The position numbers were made by a program, and so were the translations under genes. Positions 23,479 to 34,064 of a stretch of DNA of 64,000 nt are shown here, one piece after another. Source of the DNA: Notospermus geniculatus. Taxonomy: Eukaryota; Nemertea; Pilidiophora; Heteronemertea; Lineidae. The notes under the pieces are model-generated. The model saw only the letters and a list, made by a program, of their open reading frames with translations. It made no database searches and was not told the origin of the DNA. The DNA lies in contig NMRB01001845.1 in NCBI GenBank assembly GCA_002633025.1, forward strand, positions 65,050 through 129,049, given 5' to 3'. Each line of letters starts with the position of its first letter. Position 1 is the stretch's first letter.

Positions 23479-24026
23479 TCCTGTGATCTGGTAAAACCTA
23501 GTAAGTCACTTTTTTATGAAAATTGAGTTAGCCCCAAATTTGAACTTACTAGGTATTATCCCTTCATATTATGAAATAAAAATGCATAAAACCCGTCTCA
23601 GTAAAGGGCGGCGCACACGAGCGACTATTTTGACCGATTTGTCGGCCGACTTGGCTTCCGACCGCCAGAGCGACAAGATTTGGCGCTTCTGATTGGCTGA
23701 TGTCTAGTCGCACCACCAGTCTCGTCGGCGGTCGCCCAGATTTAGTCGCTCGTGTGCGCCGCCCTTAAGGTTCTTGTTGATGAAAACCGTAACCACTGAA
23801 ATAACTTTGATCAGGAAAAAACACCCTAAGTCATTATGTAACCTGATTAAGCCATCAAACAAAATGAAATGTTATGCACTGGAAAGACCTTCCATTATGC
23901 CCAACTAAAAAGGCAACACGAAATTCCTTTTGTCTCCTGGAGTTTAATCCTGTTGGAAAACGGTTTTCCTTGATTTTCTCAAAATTGTCTAAATGAGACT
24001 TACTAGGTTTTACCAGATCACAGGAG
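23479..24026. mobile_element. Inverted-repeat element of about 550 bp with a nested hairpin
   Basis: CTCCTGTGATCTGGTAAAAC plus CTAGTAAGTC at the left is repeated in inverse at the right (GACTTACTAGGTTTTACCAG plus ATCACAGGAG). Between them lies an independent foldback (23603-23767). A further AACTTACTAGG lies at about 23545. Confidence 0.65.
23603..23767. mobile_element. GC-rich foldback (AAGGGCGGCGCACACGAGCG)
   Basis: AAGGGCGGCGCACACGAGCG and CGCTCGTGTGCGCCGCCCTT are perfect inverse ends of a 165-bp element nested within 23479-24026. Interior CGGCCGAC/GTCGGCGG segments are also partly complementary. Confidence 0.7.
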
Positions 24027-24510
24027 CATTGAGCTGCCTGTCGAAAAACCACTGTTCAGGGCCGCTATCCCTGCTGCCAAAATGGGGAACCTAGTCCACT
24101 GCCTCAATAGGTGTCACTAGTGGTTGAAACGGTTCATCCCCATTTCGCCTACCTCCATTTTCCCAACTAATGATACTGACATCCCGGTCCTGATCAATTT
24201 CCCACACATAGGACGGGGTTCCGGTGTGCTGCCCTCTATCGTAGCTCGGATCCCCATTCGCAATAAATCCCCTAATGGTTCCCCACTCGAAGAATGGAAG
24301 AATTGTGGCTCGCTGAATGAAGGCATAGCATACTCCCGGCGATGTGAAAAATGTTTTATGGTTTTAGTTATTTCCATGGACATGAACTGTAAACCCAAGC
24401 CAGCATTACGAAAGTTTTGTTTTAGAGGGACTTTCTCAGTTGCTTCACCTCGGAACATGACAATACGTTTCCTCTGGAGAGACATTTCTTCTCCAACCTA
24501 ATAATTTCCA

Positions 24511-24568
24511 TAAGAAGGAAAAGAAGGAAAGAAAGAAAGAATAGAAAGAAAGAAAGAAAGGAAGGAAA
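24511..24568 (+). repeat. GAAA/GGAA simple purine tract
   Basis: A nearly uninterrupted purine run of AAGAAAGA and GGAAAG units, typical microsatellite. Confidence 0.9.
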
Positions 24569-25162
24569 TTCTGGGTATGGTGAATCATTCGCCCATAAGA
24601 AAACGTTAACAGGACATGCGAACAGCTCTGCTTGTTTTCAACTGAGAATAAGCCGAGTTCAACTTAACTGAAAAACAAAGCTGTCATCAAAACTAATCTT
24701 TTGTAAACCCTTGCATAGTGTCACCAATAGTTTTACTTGATTGCATAGCAACTCCGACCGACAGAGGAAGGAGACAAAAAGAAAATTAGTAACTGTTGAA
24801 CTTGTTTTCGTAGCAATCTTAAATTTTATTGGACTATTCCAACAACTTCTCAGAAATACAACAGCGTGGACGAGAGAGGTTCCATACGGACCTCCCAAAT
24901 TCTATGTACAGTTAGACCGCTGTAAATCAACGGTGACGGAGGGAGCGAGCATCCAGAATGGTGTAAAATGCCGTGATGGTCCTTTCTTTCAGTGCCCCCC
25001 CCCCCCCATTGTGTGGGGTACACTGCGAACTGAGACTGAGAGTGACAAATTTCCTTGTGTTACTTCCCCGACTGAAAACACGTGGTCTCTCTCTAGGTGA
25101 CTTTTGTGTAGAAACACTGAGACATGCGGAACACTAGAAAACGTTACACCGGCCTGGTACCT

Positions 25163-25345
25163 TCAATAGACCGTTCTCAAACTGACTAAACGACAAAGAT
25201 CTGCGCACTTCCGCCGAAATCTCAGCCATACATGTAGCTGAATCATGGATTGCGTCACGTCACCCGGTTTCAGATCGAGGTTCTGGTTGAGACTTTGGCG
25301 GAAGTGCGCAGATCTGCGAATTCGGTATCGTCTTTTGAAACGGGG
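25163..25345. mobile_element. Foldback element (GATCTGCGCACTTCCGCC)
   Basis: GATCTGCGCACTTCCGCC (about 25198) is mirrored by GGCGGAAGTGCGCAGATC (about 25298), with outer arms TCTCAAACTG.../CGTCTTTTGAAACG partly complementary. It is preceded by a copy of the ACTAGAAAACGTTACACCGG repeat end (about 25133-25152). Confidence 0.6.
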
Positions 25346-25744
25346 AATTAAAGACCTTCAGCCTGGATAAGATTCTGAATATTGTGTTATAAAAAATCCT
25401 CATTAATATGGGCATTATCATTCATATTAGCGTGCAGGTGTAGTCTGACTCATGTTCTCCAGACAGTCTGTGCCTGTCGTCTGATTATTCCCTAGCACCT
25501 GGAACGAATCGTCTCCCACTTATATATTTTACCCATTTAAGGCAGTTATTCAAAATAACCACACCATTGTTGCAATTAAGTAAATATCAGCATTACATAA
25601 TGAAGAGTCTTATACTAAGCTCTTATTACTACCCAATTCACAGAAATTCTCATCTAAAATAAGTCACACTTTACTCGTAATGATTCGAATCCCTCCCCCC
25701 CCAACCTGGGGGCCTTCCGCAGGCAACCACAACTAAATTACTTG

Positions 25745-25973
25745 TGCCTGAGGAAGGCCCCAGGTTGCGTCTGGAGGGCGAAGTCGGATGGGATCTGGGG
25801 TCCCCCGAAAAAATTAAAATCTACATCCTCTCAGATGCATTATCCCCACATCTGACACCACAATAACTTGGCTTGAAGAGGGAAAATGACGTTTTAGAGG
25901 AAAATTTGCTACGTCCCTTTTTGCTCGGGGTGGGGCAATTTTCCCCCTGCCCCCCGCGCTAGCTACGCCCCTG
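25745..25973. mobile_element. Element G relative, degenerate
   Basis: Shares GGATCTGGGGTCCCCC, CTCAGATGCATTATCCCC and a right end GCTAGCTACGCCCCTG with other G copies. The left boundary is unclear. Confidence 0.5.
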
Positions 25974-27647
25974 TTTCAAATCAATATACTTGTGGCATAC
26001 AAAAATAAGGTGCTTTTCCTGATCTACACAGAATGTACTGACTTTGTGTTGGTGCATGTTCATGCATTGCCTCGCTGTGACTCCGGGGTTAAAGGAAACC
26101 TAGACATTATGTAACCCATTTCTTGGGAACATGGTAACACTTCCAAGTTTCTTAACAATTGGGACTAATTTGAAAACAGAGGCTGACTTGAAAAAAGTGT
26201 ATGCACAACCGTTAAAGGGTATAAGTGGTTTGTGGTTAGCCTTCAAACTTGACGGTTTCACAGCTTAAGAACAAAACCAGCTGCAGTATATACATGTAAT
26301 CCCCAATTATACAATTAAGCTAATGCAAAAACCCATAGAAATATTTTCCATCTTAAGAAGAGCTATGTTTTGTTCTGTTTTTCTACTGATATGCACTGCG
26401 ATATTGCCATCAAGTTGTGTGGTTCGCATGTTTCATTTTCGTCATAGACGTACAAAATGCTGTATAAATATTGATGGATTATTATGTAACATGGCCGACA
26501 CATTATGGGCAGGGGCCTTTTTATATTTATTTCCCGTTCTAAGTATTGTTGTCGAGTCCACCATTAGATGACCAAGTAAACCTGTAGAGATTCAATGCAA
26601 AATTAACTATATTTCTGTCAATTTGAAATGAAATGCATTTCATTGAATTCACCCAAACTTGAACAGGGAAGCCTGTATTTCTGTAGTGCATCACGTGTTG
26701 AAGTTTCCATTTATTAAACTAAATCCCATAATAAGGGTTCCGAAAATCTTGACTAAGACTTCCAAATATCCCCACCCACTCTCCACCCCTGTATACCCTC
26801 AATAGACTCTCCCATAGACTCGATTTGCTCAGTCCATTGAAAATATAGGGTGAACCAGACTGTCATTCAGTGGCAGACAAGTCTATTATCTGTTGCAATT
26901 TTCAATACCCATCAGAGCATTTCTGAGTGTCATCGGGCGTGGAACGGAAGAGACACTTCTGGAATATATCAGGTCGGATAAATTACTGATCTCCGCAATT
27001 GGTAAGTCCCTTTATGTTACATCCAGGACTGTTGCATTGCTCTCACAGGTATCAACCTTGGAGGAATTATAATTCCTCCAAGTATCGACTTACAACTTTA
27101 CGTACCAATACTTATTACGTAAATAGACTGTCATTTAATTTCGTTTTTTGCTGTTTTGGGGTTGAGTTTAGAATGACTGGTGTTCCTGTCCCAGAAGTTT
27201 ATCATATTTTAAAAGAAAAAAAACAACTTCTTTACATGTACAAGTAGTTATCAAAAAAATGGCCGCCGTATTGAAACCTGTCCGGCCCAAGATTCCGTCA
27301 TTTTAATCACGTTAGTTGGAGCACGTGTGTCACCATGTGACGATGTTGTGGGTTAAAATGCCCGTGTGTAGTTTGGATTATTTTAACGAAGTGATTATTC
27401 ACCTTTTTTAACGGTTACATTTCCAGTTTTTTGTGTGCATGTTGAAATTGGTCTTGATTGATGTTTTCAAACAAATTATAATAATTGAAAATCAATTCTT
27501 CGTCCATCCATTGAAGTTTCTTTTTGATACCATTACCGGTCATGCCTGTTCACCTGAACATGTTGGATGGGATGTGTTACATAGGACAGGTTGTTGCGGG
27601 TGAAGAGTTTGGGCCAGGAAGGGGAGAAAAGGAAAAATGTAACCGCA
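25974..27647. other. Non-coding stretch
   Basis: Contains the perfect palindrome CTTGGAGGAATTATAATTCC (27056-27080 region), which recurs at 51353-51405. No gene is supported. Confidence 0.45.
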
Positions 27648-27969
27648 CACTGTTAGAAATAACAGAAGATTTTACAGAAAATCTGTGCAGCAGAGTCCCC
27701 AGCACTGGATCTGTAAAATTACAGCGTGATCTGTAAAACTACAGACTTAAATAAACGTTAACAGAGACTTGACTGGAGGCTGACCAAATTATATTTTCAT
27801 ACTGCTCTCAGAAGGCATCATAATGGGATGTCCAATGGAGTCCAACCAATACAGGAAAACATGAATCATATCATATAAATTTACAGAAAGTGCTGGGGAC
27901 TCTGCTGCAGGTAATTTCTGTAAAATTACTACAAAATTACTATTGTAAAATTAATAATTTCCAACAGTG
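27648..27969. mobile_element. MITE H, complete copy (CACTGTTAGAAAT...ATTTCCAACAGTG)
   Basis: 322 bp with terminal inverted repeats CACTGTTAGAAAT and ATTTCCAACAGTG, and inner inverted blocks GCAGCAGAGTCCCCAGCACT and AGTGCTGGGGACTCTGCTGC. TCTGTAAAATTACAG motifs repeat inside. No open frame; the truncated copy at 21074 is near identical in its left 180 bp. Confidence 0.8.
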
Positions 27970-28888
27970 GAAAGGGTGAGGCCAAAGATAAAGAGAACGA
28001 CGACAGAGATCGGGTATTTCCGTAACTTGTCGGTGTTCACTTGGGACCAAGGAAGAGGATGCAGGGTTTTCAAAATTGAACATTCTGACACGTCTGACAA
28101 ACAGAGCAATAAAATCAGTGGGTGGTCCCACGTTTTTATTTGTGCCAAAATTTGTCGTGATAATCCTGAGATTTTTCTCAAACAATTCCTACTTGATAAT
28201 AACAAAGAATAACGGATGGGGGCCTTGTAAAACATGCAGGAACCTGGCGCCCACTGCAAGGTGTCAGTACAAATTCATCTCATCCCAACTTGATCTGAAA
28301 TTCGTGAACATTCCTGTACAATTCACGTACACCAATTTCAGTCAAAGACACAATGAGACACCATCCACACGAAGGGTGCAATTAGCGTCAAAATGTTGTA
28401 TCTGATAAATTGTCGATTATGTCATCTGATCTGAAGATGAGGGGGTTGAAAAAAGGAGTTCAGACGATGGTCAGCTATTTTGATCCCTGGGGTGAAAAAG
28501 TGTCATTGTCCACTCAGAATTATGGAGGATCGTTCAAATCTTGCTCCTGAATGCCTTTTCAAGAAGATGATGACAATAATCTCTCAGTCCCCAGGGTGCT
28601 TTTTATTGAACTGTCATGATTATTTCATTTACTCTAAACATTAAGTGATATTTTCATTGCTTGGTGTTTCGTGAATGTAGACAACCTGGTGACGGTGTTA
28701 CGTCGTTAACAAGTGCCAATCTGCATATTCCATAGAGGTACTGGTACATGTTTAGGCCTACCTACATAATAATAGACCTACTTTCACCTGATTACCTCAT
28801 GATGACTGGGCACAATTTCCATTATTTACCTCGATGGTCCATCCCATTGCACTCACTCCCTGCACTCTGCACATCCAAGGCCCTCACA

Positions 28889-29078
28889 TCTGTACCTCAA
28901 GGTCAATGTAAAATCTCAAAGTCAAATCTGAATGTCGAATCTGTACCTCAAGGTCAATATAATATCTCACGGTCAAATACCAAGGTCGAATATGAACCTC
29001 AAGGTCAATGTAATATCTCAAGGTCGAATCTCTACCTCAAGGTCAAATCTCAAGGTTGTACCTGTCCTCAAGGTAACA
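28889..29078 (+). repeat. Tandem repeat carrying TCAAGGTCA half-sites
   Basis: Irregular units of the form TACCTCAAGGTCAATxTAAT and ATCTCAAGGTCAAAT alternate over about 190 bp. Exact TCAAGGTCA occurs four times, with at least five one-base variants (AAAGTCA, ACGGTCA, AAGGTCG, AAGGTTG). TCAAGGTCA is the extended half-site bound by NR5A and ERR nuclear receptors; a regulatory role is only a possibility. Confidence 0.75.
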
Positions 29079-31568
29079 GTTTGATGACTGGTCCTTCGTT
29101 TGTTACCTTGACATAAATCTGCCAAATCTGGGGACAAGTAACCATAATTAGTGTTTATTTTACTTGATACATCTTTGATTTCCTCAACCACCCATTATCC
29201 CCAAATCGACAAATCCACAATACACATATTCCAGGCTGATTTTATCTATCAACAAATACGTGAAATATGGCTGAGGTAATCTTCTCGTTATAGGCAAGAT
29301 TATTCATGTCTGTTTTGATTTGTGGCTTGTCAATTACAAGTTTTCATGTCGGACGCTGTGTGATAGATTTGAATACGATGCTAATGCCGATTTTAATAGG
29401 TATGATCAAGTGCGTCCGGCAAGGATGCATACTGTAAATTTTGATATATTGATGAGCACTTTTTCGGTGACTTTTGCAAATAACACTAAAATGTGAAATT
29501 TTTTGAAATTTCTTCAGTGGTTGCCTGCCATCCGTCGCTGTCAGACTGCAAAGCTTGGCTGCATTGGTCAAGCAACTGAAACGACAGGTCATATGCTCGG
29601 GGAGCACTGTTTGATCAGGCTGTACATCTCATGTGCAAGCCTTTTCGGTTTTGTGTGGTGCTCTTCCGACATGCCAAACCATACCTGCATTTTTTATAAG
29701 TCTCACAGCACTGTTGCAAAAGCACATAAGCTGAAGACCTTACAAATGTACATAAAATATTATATACTATGTCTGCGAAATTTCTACACTCTTGTGTCTA
29801 TGTATTATTACAATAACAAAACTTCGGACGGTATGAATCCTACGGGTTATTTCATGAAAAGCACCAATTGTCTGATTGACCTAATTTGGACAATACGCTT
29901 TGGAAACATAAAGAAATATATTGAGAAATATCACGTGGGCTATTTCATGTTAAGCAGGAGGAAGATCGTGTACATTTCTGCAATAAACTCTGTACCAAAG
30001 TACATAATACCAAAGCCAACCTTTCTGGAAATACCACTTAGATGACTGCGGACTAAGTTAATGAAAAATGAATGCACGTCAATGTATAGGAATCCATACT
30101 CAATGCATTTGGACATGAAAACCACCTGAAGATCTCTGTGCATTTCCAACCGCAACGTACAGTAAATTGCATCCAACTTGAGTTGAATTCAGAACGGTTA
30201 GCAATGGATGAGCAACGTGCATGTCTTCTTACAAAAGATATGTTAACAAATTGTTAACGTTTTTGTTCAGTATGTGACATGACCTGAACGCCATGCGAAA
30301 AAGGTGGGCTAGTTGTCTAAATTCGACTCCAAGTATGAAAACGGAACAATTACCATTTAGAACGATATTATGCTTGTGTCCTGATTTGGGCGAAAAACAT
30401 TGTATCATTTTAGGTTATGATTAACGACAATCCATATTTGGTGCACGGAGTGTGCCCAGGCCTATGACCGCCGGTGATGAGAAAATAGTCCTATTAATCG
30501 TGGAATGTTTGGTGCTTAGTTTAGTTCGAGTGGTGATGAGTGCAGTAATGATCTAACCCCACGCTTCTTTACATACTTTCACCATTCAGATATTAATTAC
30601 GAATATTGCATAACAGATTCGCAGGATGTCACAAATAACACGTTCTTGACAAAAAACATAATTACATCAAACTCTATCCAAATGACGTTATTTGTCATTT
30701 TTCCGTTCGTGTGGTTACTTGCAAACACTCGAAATTTTGAATGCTGGTTCTGTTCTGTCATGTGTAGTCAGATTGGCGGAGTGGCAACATCAATACCTGT
30801 CTTGTCTGAGACCATGGGTCCAATCCATCAATGGAACTGCCGATTTCTCACTCAAGAGACAGCGACAGCATTGAATTGAGAGGAATTTTTCTGGGGCCCT
30901 TGTTTCCTTCAAGTTGCAGATTTGCCCGAACGTAGATGGAAGAAAATGTACTAGGCCTAAAAAATCTAACTTGATTTTTCATGTGCAAAGCTGAAAAAAG
31001 TGCTTAGTGGACTTGATTTTCTAAAAAGTCACTTCTGAAGTTCAACTCTGGATTTTCAAAACAGAAAAAATGAAAAAAGGCTTTTCGTCCCCCATACTGA
31101 GTCATGCGGTAAATCCTATCCGAGGGATAAAGTCTACACAGGACATAATGGAGTCAAACAGTGTTTCAATAAGCCTGGAATTTAAATCCTAACATGCCAC
31201 TAACGAACTTTGCCAACACTGTAATCCTATTGGTAAACCCACTATGCTACTGAAAGCTAACTTGGCAGAAAATGTCAAAACATGGAAACCCAATAACTGC
31301 GGGAAGAGGGGCTTAAGGGTCGTAGACGAGACAACTGAGAAGAAGGGTCTCAAAAGTAGGTCCCATGTCGTCAGTGAATGAACACTTGGGGCCCTTCGTG
31401 CTGAAGAAGGAGGGAAGGTTTCACCAAGCTCAAGTCAGAGAATGTTATTACTGTTGCGATTGATGTTGTCAACAAGAGCAACGCAGAGCGTGGCATGTGC
31501 CCCCGACCGGTATGTTGTGTGATGGTCCAGATGGTGCATTTGGGGGAAACGGTGGTGATGGACATTAC
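29079..31568. other. Non-coding stretch
   Basis: An AT-rich 180-codon frame at 29503-30045 has no recognisable domain, and the opposite strand is also partly open. No splice-supported exon is evident. Confidence 0.4.
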
Positions 31569-31890
31569 AAGGAACCTTCCCTTCACAGAGACAAACAGTC
31601 AAAAAATTGCAGGTTGATTGCTCAAAACGTTCTCAAACTGACAGACACTGAATATTCAAGATGGCCACCATAGCCGCCATCTTGGATGGGCTGTGGTCCT
31701 GGTCATCAAAAGGAGCCTTCCCTTCAAAGAGACCAATAGTCATCAAAAGCGTTCTCAGGGTATTTGATGGAAATCGAATTCAAGATGGCCGCCATAGCCA
31801 CCATCTTGCATGTGCGCGGAGCATGCCATGCAGGAACCTTCCCCTCATAGGGACAAACCGTCACCAAAAACTTCTCTCTCAAATTCGAAT
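31569..31890 (+). repeat. Tandem repeat of about 130 bp (2.3 units) with inverted AAGATGG boxes
   Basis: Each unit has a CCTTCCCTTCAxAGAGAC block, a GTTCTCA block and CAAGATGGCC.CCATAG followed by CCATCTTG. The third unit stops after CCTTCCCCTCATAGGGAC. The AAGATGGC core resembles the YY1 motif. Confidence 0.7.
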
Positions 31891-32357
31891 GCACGCTTTG
31901 GCGACAGAAATTCAAACCAGTCTATTAAGGGTTAAACCTGTGGCACCCAAAGTGACTAACAAATTGGAAAAAAAATTCTGTTCATTTCAACTGACATGGA
32001 CTACATTGATGGATTATGTTGTAATGTGTCATCAACGGACACTTTTTTCTATCACGATGCGTTAATTGCCTGTGCCACAAAACCCGATGAGGTTTTTCAG
32101 TGCGTTCGATTACACATGGGTTTGATGGCGAGTTTTAAGAAAGATTACGACGGATTAAAATAGGAAGGGAATACAGAATACACACAAGCGTTAAAAATGA
32201 ATGAGTTTGCTTCAACTTTAACTAAGAATTCATGATTATTTCGAAAAAGCTATCAAGGCAACTGTACAAGAAGATACCCAAGCCCTACTTCTATTGACAA
32301 ACATCGGGTTGATTACGTACTGCCGGTTGTTGGGAGCTGGGGACTGAGTCGAAGATA

Positions 32358-32822
32358 ATAGAGAGGTTTCGCAACTCTGACGAACACGAAGTAAGAAATA
32401 CCAAAAAGAAACACGAAGTAGCCTACATGTAAGAAATACCAAAAATACCAATAATATTTTTCGAAATACGAAATTCATTGCAACTTCATTCCCAGGACCT
32501 AATTTATTTTATGGAGATGGTTGGTAGGCTACAACAAATGTCCCTGCTGCCAGTGCGCCTTTTAACATTCCATGTAACACCGAGAGAGTTATGGTGCATC
32601 TTGAATTAAATTTCCATTTCGTATTACTATAGCTACGAAGTGGAAATTTCAAATTTTAACATACACACCGTAACTCTGTCGGTCTAACGTCATACGCTAA
32701 AAGATGCCCTTGCAGCAGGCAAAGGTACCAACCATCTCCTGGAATACATTACGTCATGGAAATGAAGTCCAATTCCGTATTTCGCACTTCGTATTTCGTC
32801 AGATTTGCGAAACCTCCCTATT
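32358..32822. mobile_element. MITE J (GAGGTTTCGCAA...TTGCGAAACCTC)
   Basis: Ends GAGGTTTCGCAA.TCTGACGAA and TTCGTCAGATTTGCGAAACC are inverse; repeated ACGAAGTAAGAAATACC motifs lie inside. A partial relative is at about 33880-34064. Confidence 0.65.
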
Positions 32823-33018
32823 CATGTATAACTTGACAAGAGTGCTTCTCTGCAGAAATGCAGACGGTGATCGATGACAGGGGAAAAGAGAGCCAACGTT
32901 CCCCATAAAAATTAAACCGATTCAAGATGGATTTCAACTAATTCTTCCTAATTAGAAAATTTCATGATCGCACTGAACAATGACTGAGACAACTTTGTCG
33001 TCATATCCCATTGTGTGG

Positions 33019-33394
33019 TTAGGCCACATAAAAAAAATCTTTAGTTTAGCATCACTCAAACTTGTAAAAAGTGAGGAGGAGGAGGTTTTTTTTTCTTTTT
33101 TTTAATACTGAAATGGACTGTGATCATCGAAAGAGAGCTTGGAACTCGAAAAAGGTTTTTATTCAAAAAAATACATATCTGAGTCACCCTGGAAAAGGCA
33201 TGTGTAGACAAGAAACCACACTTTTTGACTGAGAACATTATAATGTGAGAAAAAATTGAAGAAAAATATTTTTTGTGAAACAAAATATTTTTTTTGAAAA
33301 AAAAATCTTTCCAAAAAAAATTTTTTTTTGAGGCGGCGAGAAAATTCGAGGCGGGCGCTGATGCTAAACTAAAGATTTTTTTTATGTGGCCTTA
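33019..33394. mobile_element. Inverted-repeat element (GGCCACATAAAAAAAATCTT)
   Basis: GGCCACATAAAAAAAATCTT plus TAGTTTAGCATC at the left pairs perfectly with GATGCTAAACTAAAGATTTTTTTTATGTGGCC at the right (read in parts). The interior is A/T homopolymer rich. Confidence 0.7.
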
Positions 33395-33879
33395 TCTACA
33401 GCTCATTGTATTGGCCTGATTTGTCTTATCATGTAACGAGCTTGTCCCATGTGTTGCTGTCTGGACATAATCCAGTCTCCGACGCGGACTTGATGAATCA
33501 CACGAAGATTAACACTTCTGTTGCAGTAGCGAATACGCCGCCATTAATCAGTGCAAGATGAATCTGCGGTGAAATTATAATGGAATTTCAGAACGGGATA
33601 GTGAAAACATCTGCGGCTAATCACCTCTGTTGGTATGGGTTCAATTGTCAGCGTGACCGTGGTCTCCAATGTTAAGTTAAATGGTTAAAGTTAAGAGCAT
33701 TTTATGCTTAGAAAATGTAAGCATGTTGGCAGGTTAGAGGGTGCAAGTTGCTAATTTCTTTGCATTTTATGAGGGCTTACATGTATATCCGTTGGATTTA
33801 TGTGATGCTGTCAATTCTGTCTGACATAATTCTGTTTGACATAAAATAAGGGTAATAGTTTCAAACGCTGAAAGATAAA

Positions 33880-34064
33880 TTTCAAAGTTTAATACACACC
33901 GTAACTTTATCGGTGTAACGACATACGCTAAAAGATGCTCTTGCAGCAGGCGATATTTGTGGTACATGTACCAACCATCTCCTGCAGTGAAATAAATTAC
34001 GTCATGGAAACGAAGTCCTATTTCGTAGTTCGTGTTTCGTCAGATTTGCGAAACCTCACTAATG
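33880..34064. mobile_element. MITE J, partial copy
   Basis: Shares ACACACCGTAACT, GCTAAAAGATGC, CTTGCAGCAGG, ACCATCTCCTG and the end CGTCAGATTTGCGAAACCTC with the right half of 32358-32822. Confidence 0.6.

Noticed and set aside
24117-24501. Overlapping 122- and 125-codon frames on opposite strands
   Set aside because: Both strands open over the same bases, neither with a recognisable motif or splice context.
29503-30045. 180-codon + strand open frame
   Set aside because: AT-rich, no recognisable domain or signal, the opposite strand is partly open and there are no flanking exons; most likely chance.
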